Assembly (NCBI GenBank): GCA_033239525.1
Contig: BSYO01000038.1
Coordinates: forward strand, 6,017,041 to 6,081,040
Source of the DNA: Nepenthes gracilis
Taxonomy: Eukaryota; Streptophyta; Magnoliopsida; Caryophyllales; Nepenthaceae
DNA: 64,000 nucleotides
Reading direction: 5' to 3'
In this document: positions 23,277 to 32,306 of the stretch, in pieces
Position numbering within the stretch: position 1 is the stretch's first letter
How the letters are laid out: every line of letters begins with the position of its first letter
Notes under the pieces: generated by a model
The model's input: the letters and a program-made list of their open reading frames with translations, nothing else
Databases searched by the model: none
Told to the model about the DNA's origin: nothing
Made by a program: the position numbers and the translations under genes

Positions 23277-24063
23277 TATGAAGCCATGAACGATAATGTG
23301 CGGTCATGCCAGAAGATCAACGATTCATTGTGCCATTCAAGACACCCAAGAAATAAAATTGGAGGAATTCCAACTCCACTCCCAATTCCAAGTGGCAGCC
23401 ATAGGTGCCATTGGCCCATATGGATATTCTTGATTTTGACAGCAAATTTGACCCTAATGTCTACGTCAACTGGATCACCTCCCTAGAATCTAACTTTGAA
23501 TTGAAGAATATGACAGAAGATGGGAAAGAGTAGTTCAGCGCCACCAAACTCAAAAGAGTCGCTTTGATTTGGTAGCAACGCTTCAAAGACTGTCACAAAA
23601 GAAAAGGACATCCTTTGGACACTACTTGGACTGAAATGAAAGAAAAGTTTGATGAAAGTACTTACCTTTTTATTACCTTCCCATCCTAAATCAAAAGAGG
23701 CCAAGAGACACCCCTCCAAGGACTGACCGAGCTATCGACCATGACAAATTTGTCCAATTATTCGATAAGCAAGAAAAACAAAGAGATTCAGTTGGGGGTT
23801 TTGGCAACCCAACCAGCAAAAACCACAAAAGTTCTAACAAAGAAATTGAATGTTTTCGTTGCGGAAGGATGGGGCACCTAGCTTATGCTTGCTCACAAAA
23901 AGGAAACAAAATCAGATTCACTTTGATTAATGAATCAAGCCATGCCGCAGAAATTGTGGAATCCAAGCTACACATCGGTGACGTTCCCAACCAAATGATT
24001 GTGGAAGATAACGGATGCTCGTGTGCTAATGGAAGAGACCATATCAGCCGTGTCCAACAATGA
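23277..24063 (+). pseudogene. Gypsy gag pseudogene with intact CCHC zinc knuckle
   Basis: Plus-strand pieces NVYVNWITSLESNFELKNMT, TKLKRVALIW and TWTEMKEKFDES follow the retrotransposon gag order, with stops and frame changes. At 23851-23892 the knuckle CFRCGRMGHLAYAC is a perfect C-X2-C-X4-H-X4-C. The reading then ends at 24063, well before any pol, and intron sequence of the WDR53-like gene follows. A truncated element. Confidence 0.7.
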
Positions 24064-24181
24064 ACATAAATCACTGACACTCATAAGGGAATGACCCAAA
24101 ACCGAACATAAATCACTTTAGGATGAAGAAACTCAAAAGACAAAGTGACACCAATACAAATTAATATAAAAGTTCACCAAC

Positions 24182-24238
24182 CTGATTGATCTCCTCCTTA
24201 TTGTAATTGTAGCTCTGTAAAGGCTTCCCTGAGGTAGC
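24182..24238 (-). CDS. WDR53: WDR53-like exon 4 (residues 91-109)
   Basis: Acceptor CTGACAG, then 19 codons reading ATSGKPLQSYNYNKEEINQ, then donor CAG|GTTGGT. The short intron 3 (154 bp) separates it from exon 3. NYNKEEINQ is characteristic of plant WDR53-like proteins. The donor opens the 22.4-kb intron 4; the next coding base is at 1815. Confidence 0.88.
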
Positions 24239-24392
24239 CTGTCAGATATGAATGTTCAATGCTTCAGTTAAACAGAGATAGAGAATCAAGAGATTAGAGG
24301 AGGGTACCTATTAATACAATTGTGAACAAGAAGGCAAAAATCACAAAAACTTGTGGGTTCTAATATTTCAAGTGAACAAAATATTTAGTTAC

Positions 24393-24454
24393 CAGAAGAA
24401 CATCGTAGCACCTGACTTCTGTCCCACTGGAAATGTATAGAATGTTTTCATTCC
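24393..24454 (-). CDS. WDR53: WDR53-like exon 3 (residues 70-90)
   Basis: The acceptor GATTCAG is followed by GGAATGAA, which completes the split glycine codon of exon 2. The exon reads NENILYISSGTEVRCYDVLL and ends in phase 0 at CTG|GTAACT. It corresponds to the family segment NEDIxYASSGxEVLSFDVRM, the second blade. The small size (62 bp) makes it invisible to an ORF scan; phase and homology identify it. Confidence 0.85.
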
Positions 24455-25494
24455 CTGAATCATTCAATAAGTATTGCAGTACATCATACCAAATTCATCT
24501 TATGGGCACAAATTTTTGGATCTTAAGCTTGATAAATTACTTGAGTTACTGATAAGCATCATCTTAATTCATTTCAACAATTTGTCAACTAATGTAAGAA
24601 AAGGCCCACATCAATGAACATTCATTCCACCAGTAACAAAAAGAGTAACTGCCCCTTTTCAAAAAGGGAAAATAACTTTCTATTTAATAACTTCACCAAA
24701 GCCCTATTCATTTCCAATTGGTTTAAACAATCTCAATACAATATATAATCTCAGCACCATCCCATTTTCAGAAGCACTTATTTAAACAACTTATTTTTCA
24801 AAACTTTATTCTCTCTACAAGCAAATTATAATACATCACTTTCAAGATACTAACATGCCTCTCATTTTGAACAACTTTGCAAAAATTTTATAACATAGCA
24901 AGAATTATGTCTGATACTCCCAAAGGAAGTTACAATGAATTTAAGACTTTATAGAAACTTTATCAATGCTTTAGAAATTATTCCCTCTCCAATACAACTA
25001 ATAATTTAATGGCATAAAAAAGCAGCGGGACCTTAGTACCCAACGTAACTGAATGATGCAGGAAGAATAATAAGCTTCTAAGAACTATTTTTTCAAGCAA
25101 CCATCCTAAAGAGAAGATGGAACTGTTTCTCAGTATTAATGAAGTGGACTACAGTCACAGTTTAGCTTCTATCAATTATGGTACTTAAAGAACTATATAT
25201 CATATAGCATATGGATCGTGGTAGAACAGCAATCCATTTCTAGCCATAGAAAATGGATCCATTGAGCAAAAATTATCAACATGATTGCAGAGAATAATCT
25301 GCTTTTTTCCCTTTTTCTCTTTGGTGGGTGGGGGAAATGTAGCACTTTAACATATACAAACATAAATCTGTGTTACCAAATAAGCAAGATCATCTCAAAT
25401 CTAAGGCTATCCTTCAGTCTAGTTCTTAATAATAAGACAGAGCGAACATTTGCATAAGAAAAAAGGATGCCAGTCAGATAACTAAAAGGCTCAC
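24455..25494 (-). other. Intron 2 of the WDR53-like gene
   Basis: 1,040 bp of AT-rich sequence. No mobile element recognised. Confidence 0.7.
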
Positions 25495-25591
25495 CTTGCT
25501 TGAAGCATAATGAGGAAATGGGACTGTCACCCAGCTGCATCACTAGTTGCACATCTTTGCATCTCAAGTCAAAAAAGCAAACACAGCCATC
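25495..25591 (-). CDS. WDR53: WDR53-like exon 2 (residues 38-69)
   Basis: Acceptor ATTAG precedes GATGGC and the donor is CAAG|GTGAGC. The translation begins DGCVCFFDLRCKDVQ and ends SSLCFKQ plus one base, so it leaves in phase 1. The FFDLR tetrad is the WD-dipeptide end of a blade (W/F-D). The exon fits exactly between exons 1 and 3 and carries no stop. Intron 1, upstream, is about 3.9 kb and contains a small LTR element. Confidence 0.88.
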
Positions 25592-26861
25592 CTAATTTCA
25601 TTAAACAACCAATGCAATGCATTTTAGACAATTGAAAGATGGTTCTTCATGAAATATAGCAATGCATATATGTTCTGCGACTCAAACATTCAGAAATGGT
25701 TCAACAATAGACAATTCCAGGAGAGGTTTGCATTCTTAAAAAAAAGAGAGCTTTCCTTTATCGGAGACTTGCATCAGACCTCATGGAATTGTCTCAGGCA
25801 ATAATAAACAGATAGTAATTGCCATTCGAATTTTGACGAGTTATAGAACCATAATTGATTGTGTGGCATTCCAAACTGAGACAGAAACATTTATGACGTG
25901 TTTAATATTCTTGAAAAAGAAAAACTATATCTACATATTTTCCAGTCAAACTTTGAACAAATTTTCTAAAACAAGAAAACCGGAAAATGATGCTTTTCAG
26001 AATTTTCCACTTGCCATAAAGCGTTTTACACAATTTTCAAGATCTCTCTTATGCATCCATCTTTTGTGACTTTATAATGGTGGAGATATTATTTCATAAG
26101 TTCATAAATACAAATATATGCCAAATTCAAAGGAATATTATTTATAATAATGAAATTTTTATAATTTAACAACTAATTTTGTTGGTATTTTTGTAAACAT
26201 TTCTATTAAAATGACTAACAATTTTATGTAAGAATATAATTCATATAAATGATATTTTTACAAAATGGGAAAATGGTTGTATCAATTGGTATGAAAAGCC
26301 AAAAGTACAGTTTTTTAATGCAACAATTATGTTAAGTCTGGCATCTTCAATGACCTCAAAAACTTTTCATTTGTGCATCACTGCTAACAAATTAATATAA
26401 TAGCATTGTTGAAAATCCAAGCGATCATCATTGTTAAGAATTACTTTTTAACAATTACCTACAATAAGTAAATTGTAAATTTGGCTCCACTCGTAAATTT
26501 GGCAAACTTAGAATTAGGTTCAAACTCAACTCATTAACATATTGAGTTAAACTTGAGTGAATTGAGCTCAATATAACAATCACAAATCAAATTCAAGTAA
26601 TTAGTTTAATATAAATGAATATATTGATTCCTTGTTTAAAACTTTATCTTATCCTAAATGAACTCATAAAATAACTATGACTCAACTTATTAAATTTATT
26701 GAGTTGAGCTCAAACAAGCTTGAATAAATAATTTCAAACCTAATTAGCTTGATTAAGTCTATGTCGAATGATAGATATGCTACGAGCAACTACAAATAAG
26801 CATTGATTTGTGAAAATCGACATATTTCTAATATAAATAAGTAAACTAAATTTTTCACTAA
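25592..26861 (-). other. Intron 1 of the WDR53-like gene, distal part
   Basis: AT-rich, about 1.3 kb. No gene or clear repeat seen. Confidence 0.6.
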
Positions 26862-26866
26862 AATTG

Positions 26867-27403
26867 TGATATAGTCTGGTTGGGTCAGCCTGCATTAGTT
26901 CAACGGAGCCAAACAAGACATATGATTAAGGAGCACATCAATGGAAAGGAGGCTTTCTTAATTAATGAAGGACAAAATAAAGAGCTGGATTTGATAGGGA
27001 AGTTCGGAGTTGTTTTTTCTTCAAGGGCAGTCATTTAATGGAGCCTCCCTTGGGATCAACTCCCCTTGAGCCACCATCCTCACGGCTAGCACTTAGTGTG
27101 GGAAATGATGACTAATTTATTTCAATGTTTGGTCAATTAATTAGTTATTAGGCCTATAAATTAGGCATATTTTTGTTTGACGGAACACAGCTGAATTTTG
27201 ATAAAAGATTGTTATCTTTGAGCTTGTTGTGAAACTCCAAAAATTAGTTTATGGTGGATTCCAAGTCTATCAGATTTCAGTAAATTCAAAATTTGTTATA
27301 TCTTTTTCGTAATTTGTAGCACTTATTTTTCAATAATTAAATCAATATTTTCCTCCTATTCTAATTTCCTCTCAAAATCTACTCCATAATTTAAACGATA
27401 TTA
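26867..27403 (+). repeat. 5' LTR of the small element
   Basis: 537 bp, starts TGATATAGTC. The terminal CA is mutated to TA. Confidence 0.75.
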
Positions 27404-27405
27404 AT

Positions 27406-27417
27406 TGGTATCAGAGC
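27406..27417 (+). other. Primer-binding site of the small element
   Basis: TGGTATCAGAGC, the canonical initiator Met-tRNA complement, 2 bp after the LTR. Confidence 0.8.
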
Positions 27418-27990
27418 TATGGCGAGTCATGGGAGAGGTCGACAGAATGACCAACGTATCGCAAGTGCAACGTCCACGATACTGAGCTTGGTAAATTAAG
27501 AAAACAAGCTCTTCAATTGCAGCAACGTTTGAAGTTCATCAAGACTCATGGATGTCCTAGAACACTTCATGACAATAATTCCAGGTCAACCAAGGAAAAT
27601 GTAAAAATCAGCCCATTCCTACCTGAAGACTTTTCGACCTCAGCAGAAGAAAAAGTCAACTGAAATTTACCTCCTAGATTCAATGAATACAATCATGATT
27701 TGCATCTAGAGAATCTGGCGTAGGAAATGAAGACAAAGCCTAAAGGGGAGATGCCTGTTCAGGATCAGCTAGCAAAATGTACATCTCTAAATACACCAAA
27801 GTCAGAACAGGAAAACTGGTCTCCAACTCCTGTTTTATCTGCATCTTCCTGACGCTTTAGGCTTCACAGATGTAACTATGCACGAGCCATCTCTCGTGTC
27901 ATCTGCTAAGGTAGTGAAATATGTCATATGTTTACTTGCTGAAATAACTTACCACAGGAGAACATATCTCAATCCACTCCAGATGAGCGA

Positions 27991-28338
27991 GTGTCACTAA
28001 AATTGGAGTTGTTTCCTACTGTATATGTTTCTTTTAAAGAAGGTTTGGTTGAGGCAGCACTTGAATATGGCCATAAGATTTCAGATGCTATGGAATCAAG
28101 TCACAAACATCATTTCTACTCAAAACCCGGCCACCATTTTGAAGACCCATTGGTTTACACTTCTTCACGAGCATCCTTAATTTTGATCGAGCAATTAATG
28201 ATTAATTATTTTATCGATACTCACGGGGATGAACGGATGGATACTATTACAAAAGTTGGCAAATTCAAGAATCTTGATGTCAATTCGAGGAAGAGTTTCT
28301 TCCAACCACGGGAGAATGATATTGTCTGGTTGGGTTAG
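27991..28338 (+). pseudogene. 115-codon ORF at the 3' end of the small element
   Basis: Opens MSLKLELFPTVYVSFKEG and runs into the 3' LTR. Its end, SRKSFFQPRENDI, resembles the extreme C-terminus of plant gypsy polyproteins, where the polypurine tract encodes a P/E-E/R-x-N-D segment. The middle is not recognised. Probably the leftover tail of a deleted pol. Confidence 0.4.
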
Positions 28339-28825
28339 CCTACATTAATTCGACAGAGCCAAACAAGACATAGGATTAAGGAACACATTAATGGAAAGGA
28401 GGCTTCCTTCATTAATGGAGGACCAAATAAAGAGCTAGATGTAATAAGAAAGCTCGGAGCTTTGGTTCTTCAAGGGCAGTTATTCAAGGCCATAATGAGC
28501 CACCATCCTTGCTGGCACTTTGTGTGGGAAATAAGGACTAATATATTTTAATGTCTGCTCAATAATTAGTTCTTAGGCATATTAATTAGGTGTATTTTTG
28601 TTTGATGGAACACAGTTGAATTTTGATAAAAAAAAAATGTTATATTTGGCTTCCTGCGGTACTTTAAAAATCAGTTTTTAGTAGATTTCAAATCTATCAG
28701 ATTTTGGTAGATTTTGAATCTTTTCTATCCTTTTTGCAATTTGTAGCTCGTTCTTCAATAATTAACTTTTTTCTCCCTTGGTAATTTCCTCTAAAAATCT
28801 ATTCTCCGTAATTGAAACAGTATCA
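28317..28825 (+). repeat. 3' LTR of the small element
   Basis: 509 bp, starts TGATATTGTC and ends GTATCA. Visibly diverged from the 5' LTR, with indels. Confidence 0.75.
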
Positions 28826-28830
28826 AATTG

Positions 28831-29493
28831 TGAAAATTTTAAAAAGTTAAAAGAAAAACTAAAAAATCGTGAAGTGAAAATTTTAAGAGGTTAACCGAAA
28901 CTAGAACACAAAAAACACAAAAAAAGATTTCGAATTATAGACCATTGAACTACCTAGTTAACACAAATATTTCCTTCTCTCTCGAGAGGAGGTGCAAGAA
29001 ACTTCTTCTGGCTTAGAAAAATGGGAAATATAATATTCATAGATACTAACAATCGGAACTTATTCAAATATGTTGATCAAATAAAAGGTTTGATTCAATT
29101 TTGGATTCCCAAATTTTTTTATCAGATTCTGACGAAGAAACACGGAGCTGCTGGCTGTTAGCCTATTTAACGGCGATAATAGAAGTGGGCTGACCCCCCA
29201 AAAGGCTACATATTTAACGGTCAAACCCTCGCTATGCCGCGACAACCCTACTCTCTAACAGCACCTCAGTTCTAACTGTTCTTTGCATGAATTCGCGGAC
29301 ATGTGGAATTAAATCTACCTTGCATTCACGATATATTTTTCGTGGTTTCAAAGTAATTTGGTGTCAACTTAAAGGGGAAGAGAAATCGGCGGAATCCGTT
29401 GATCGACAGAGTTGAATGCAGTCGTCCGAGGGAGTAACGAGAAAGCAGTACTCAGGACGAAAGATGGAAATGGAGAGGGAAAAACAGAATTAC
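28831..29493 (-). other. Intron 1 of the WDR53-like gene, proximal part
   Basis: 663 bp between the small LTR element and exon 1. Nothing further recognised. Confidence 0.6.
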
Positions 29494-29604
29494 CTCACCG
29501 GCAGTGGCGACGAGGCCAGGCCTATCGTGGGACGAAATGCAGTGGGTGGCAGTTGCTTTGTGTCCTCTCAGTCGTCTCTCTGTCTTGGGAGTCGTTGCCT
29601 CCAT
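29494..29604 (-). CDS. WDR53: WDR53-like exon 1 (start codon, residues 1-37)
   Basis: The exon opens at ATG (29604 downward) and runs 37 codons, MEATTPKTERRLRGHKATAT then a stretch ending GLVATAGE, to a GAG|GTAATT donor at 29493. The RRLRGHKATAT start followed by DRPGLVATAGE is the usual N-terminus of plant WDR53-like proteins and forms the first WD40 blade. The reading frame joins exon 2 in phase 0 (GE|DGCVC). A poly-T run on the plus strand just upstream of the ATG puts an A-rich stretch in the 5' leader. The start choice rests on homology and on the absence of another in-frame ATG nearby. Confidence 0.88.
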
Positions 29605-30351
29605 TTTTTTTTTTTTTGGGGTTAGGGATTCGTCGAGCTAATCCCTTATTATAATTTAATTACTTTTAAAAACTTAATTAAAATTAATTATTTTAAAAAA
29701 CTTAAAACATAATTATTAATTTAAAAATTAATAATTAACATTAAAAAATATACACCTATTTATAATTAATTATATTCCATGAAAATTAGACTTTTATTTA
29801 GTTTTTTTTTTTTAATAAAAAGTCTCATTTTTTGGGATGGACAAGATTTTATTCCTCAAGTCAAAATATAGCTAAGCTCATACAAGTAAACATGAAGCAA
29901 GGCAAGGTTAATGCAGTCAATTTCTTGGGAGAAAAATATTTTATACAAAAAAATAATTAAAGCATGGAAGTTACATTTATATAAGAATATGAATAACATA
30001 CATAAAAATTTATATGTTTTTAAACAAAACACAGAAAAAATTTAACATCATATATTTACATAAAATTACTCACAAATTTAGAAAAATAATTAAATTTACA
30101 ATCTAAAATAATTATTTCATTTGCGATTATATTTGACATGTTCAAGAGATCATGGAGTAAGCCAAACATTTTAAATTCAAACAGAATCAATTTGGTCTAA
30201 ATTTTTGGCCATGCTCGCCCCTATTGACCATATACCTTAAAACCAAGCAAAGTGATACATTCTCCTTTAATCTCTGTTGCATTAGATATTAGTCTACTTC
30301 AAGCTAGCATTGTAACTTCGAACTAGCAGGGACTGCACATCGTATCTTTCT
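29605..30351. other. Upstream region of the WDR53-like gene
   Basis: Very AT-rich, about 750 bp, between the start codon and the first LTR of the large gypsy element. It holds the candidate TATA box at 29756-29764; no other gene seen. Confidence 0.55.
29756..29764 (-). promoter_or_regulatory. Candidate TATA box of the WDR53-like gene
   Basis: TATAAATAG on the minus strand, about 155 bp upstream of the ATG at 29604. The surroundings are very AT-rich, so chance occurrence is possible. Confidence 0.35.
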
Positions 30352-32306
30352 TGTGAGGTTTCAGACCCAAAAACATAATAATTTTGAAGTAATTAAAATA
30401 ATAATAATCTATAAGAGGCCAAACATACATTAAAAAATGAGGATTTGAAGTAAAAAGTTAGAAAATATCTAAGTTCAGCGGGCAACAGGTCTACGCCTGC
30501 CACGCGCCCGAGGAGCGACAGCAAGTACAAAATCCCAAACCTAGCCCGCACGCCATGCGCCCTGGCGAGCTCGAGCGGCCACTGGTTGAACCTGGCGCCC
30601 ACGCCTTGTGCCCTGGCGCGCTCGAGCGGGCATTGGCAAAAATGCAGTGCGCTCGCCGCGCATTGGAGCGCGGTCACGACTTTTGCCCCGCATTTTAATT
30701 TCGTTTTTATTGTAAAGGGAAAGGGAAAAGAGAGAAGGGAGAGCAGCAGCAACACGAAGGAAAAGGAGGGAAAAGAAAAGAGGAAAAATAGGAAATCACT
30801 AGTTCTGATCCATTCCGATTAAAAATAACGGTAGATCATGCTCAGACAAGTGTACTTCGGACGTTGTTTTCCGCTTTTACAGCTTTATCTTGTTTCAAAA
30901 TTGATGAAAATACTCTAAAATTATATTGTTGCATGTTTAAAGCAAATGAAGCATGTTTTCCTCAATTGTTCGGTTAGATTTCGTGTTTACTCATGTGTAT
31001 TGTAAGATTTGGCTTCGATTTCATGAATTAACATGTAATTTGTGTTCGATTTAGTTCCGGAAGCATGTGGTGAAACCCTAACCCGAAAATATTATGGATT
31101 TTTAGTTAAATTGCATGATTTAGTGTATGTATTTGGATTTATGGCGTTGATTTCATGAATAAACACATGTTTGGTGTTCCATTTGAGTCCGAAAGTTTTG
31201 GAAAAACCCTAGGTATGAAAATAAAGGGGTTTTAATGATTTTTAACCATAGTTTTTGTTATATAAAAGTTAATTGGCATCGAAATGAAGCTCCTGGTATA
31301 CTTTATTTTTGAAAATTTTACACGAGCTTATACCGATAAATTACCGTGCCCTTCTGAAGTAAAACAAAAGGGTTTTTAGACCGTTACTGTATATTCTGAA
31401 CCAATTCTGAAGGGTTTCTAATTGTCTCTATATATTCTGAAATAAATCTAAATGGTTATGAATTGTTTCTGAACATTTTGAAGTTAACTAAAGGGTAATT
31501 GTAAAACTCTGAAACGAAAAAGGTTTTTCAGCTAAGAAGTTATTTCTGATACTGTTATTTAGGACCCAGGACTAATTACAATCAGGTTAGGTTCTCCGGC
31601 ATACCTTTGAACGTTATAGTGGTAATCGAGAATAACTCTATCCATAGAGTTATGCGTGGTACGCCCTTTCCTTGGGATGTTACAGTCAGGAGGAAAGATT
31701 CTAAACTTGGCCTACCTTTGGGGAGGCACACTTGTACTGATTCCATGGGAAGGGATCTCCTCTTTATATTTCTGATCTTAGATTATGTGGAGTAAACACA
31801 ATCTATCCTTAATTATTCTCCCTCTCAACTAATAGGGTCTACTGGTAGTGGTCGTTACTGTTCTTTACTGTTCTGTACCACTGTTCTATTCTTTACTATT
31901 CTGTACCGATTACTATTCTGTACTGATATAAAAGAGAAAGTTTCTGATTCTACTTTTTAAATTACACTGATTTCTGAGTTTAATTATTATCAAATTATAC
32001 TTTCTCTATTTTCTATATCCTATTCTGCATAAACTATTTCGCATAACTGATTTACTGTATATCTGCATGTACCTTGTTGGGCCTCGACTCACTGTTTTAT
32101 TATTTTTTCCCTCCAGATGAGACTATAAAATTGGTACCTGACGAGAAAGAGTTACTTAAAGTTTATTCTGAAGACTTTTGAGGATCTAAAATATTTTGGA
32201 GTTGCCAAAGAGGATTAGTTGGATGTAAAGACTTGATTTTAACATGTGGTTTTGTATATGGATTTTATACCTATGGATATATATGTATATGGGTTTGGTA
32301 TAGAAA
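30352..32306 (+). repeat. 5' LTR of the large chromovirus, first part
   Basis: Starts TGTGAGGTTTCAGACCC. U3 has GCGCCCTGGCGCGCTCGAGC units (30550-30660), a TATA-like TTGTAAAG (mutated from TTATAAAG of the other LTR), and an agag/agcagc leader. A donor-like CTCAG|ACAAGTG lies at 30846 and an acceptor-like CCCTCCAG|ATGAG ends at 32116. It is interrupted at the AGAAA target of family A. Confidence 0.85.

Larger units (their letters stand above)
26867..28825 (+). mobile_element. Small non-autonomous LTR retrotransposon in intron 1
   Basis: A 1,959-bp element with direct LTRs (26867-27403 and 28317-28825) and the target duplication AATTG at 26862-26866 and 28826-28830. Both LTRs begin TGATATWGTCTGGTTGGGT. 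The primer-binding site TGGTATCAGAGC is perfect at 27406-27417, and CGGGAGAA precedes the 3' LTR as a short polypurine tract. The internal region is only about 0.9 kb. It starts with an ATGGCGAGTCATGGGAGAGG gag-like opening and ends with a 115-codon ORF (27991-28338); protease, RT and integrase are absent. It lies antisense to the host gene. Confidence 0.85.
1..29604 (-). other. WDR53: WDR53-like WD40-repeat gene, 5' portion (exons 1-8, continues past left edge)
   Basis: Gene span reconstructed from eight exons at 29494-29604, 25495-25591, 24393-24454, 24182-24238, 1756-1815, 1046-1102, 756-798 and 233-310, all on the minus strand. Together they give 565 nt, about 188 codons, with no stop or frameshift. 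Every visible junction has GT/AG ends and the phases match (0, 1, 0, 0, 0, 0, 1, 1). The product resembles plant WD repeat-containing protein 53: an N-terminal GHKATATHC segment, then DLRCKDVQLVMQLGDS, NKEEINQIACNSKS, FLPWKPWE and GGLDSKLVMWDFSRGRP, all WD40 blade pieces. WD40 proteins are beta-propeller interaction scaffolds; the cellular partner is not visible here. Later exons should lie left of position 1. Intron 4 is about 22.4 kb and filled with retrotransposons. I am confident of a spliced WD40 gene and fairly confident of the WDR53 assignment, which is from memory of the family. Confidence 0.85.

Noticed and set aside
27991..28338. 115-codon ORF as a host gene in intron 1
   Set aside because: It lies within a target-duplication-bounded LTR element and overlaps its 3' LTR.
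29494..29604. Apparent 2-base deletion in exon 1
   Set aside because: Rechecking the bases showed the frame is intact from ATG to the donor.
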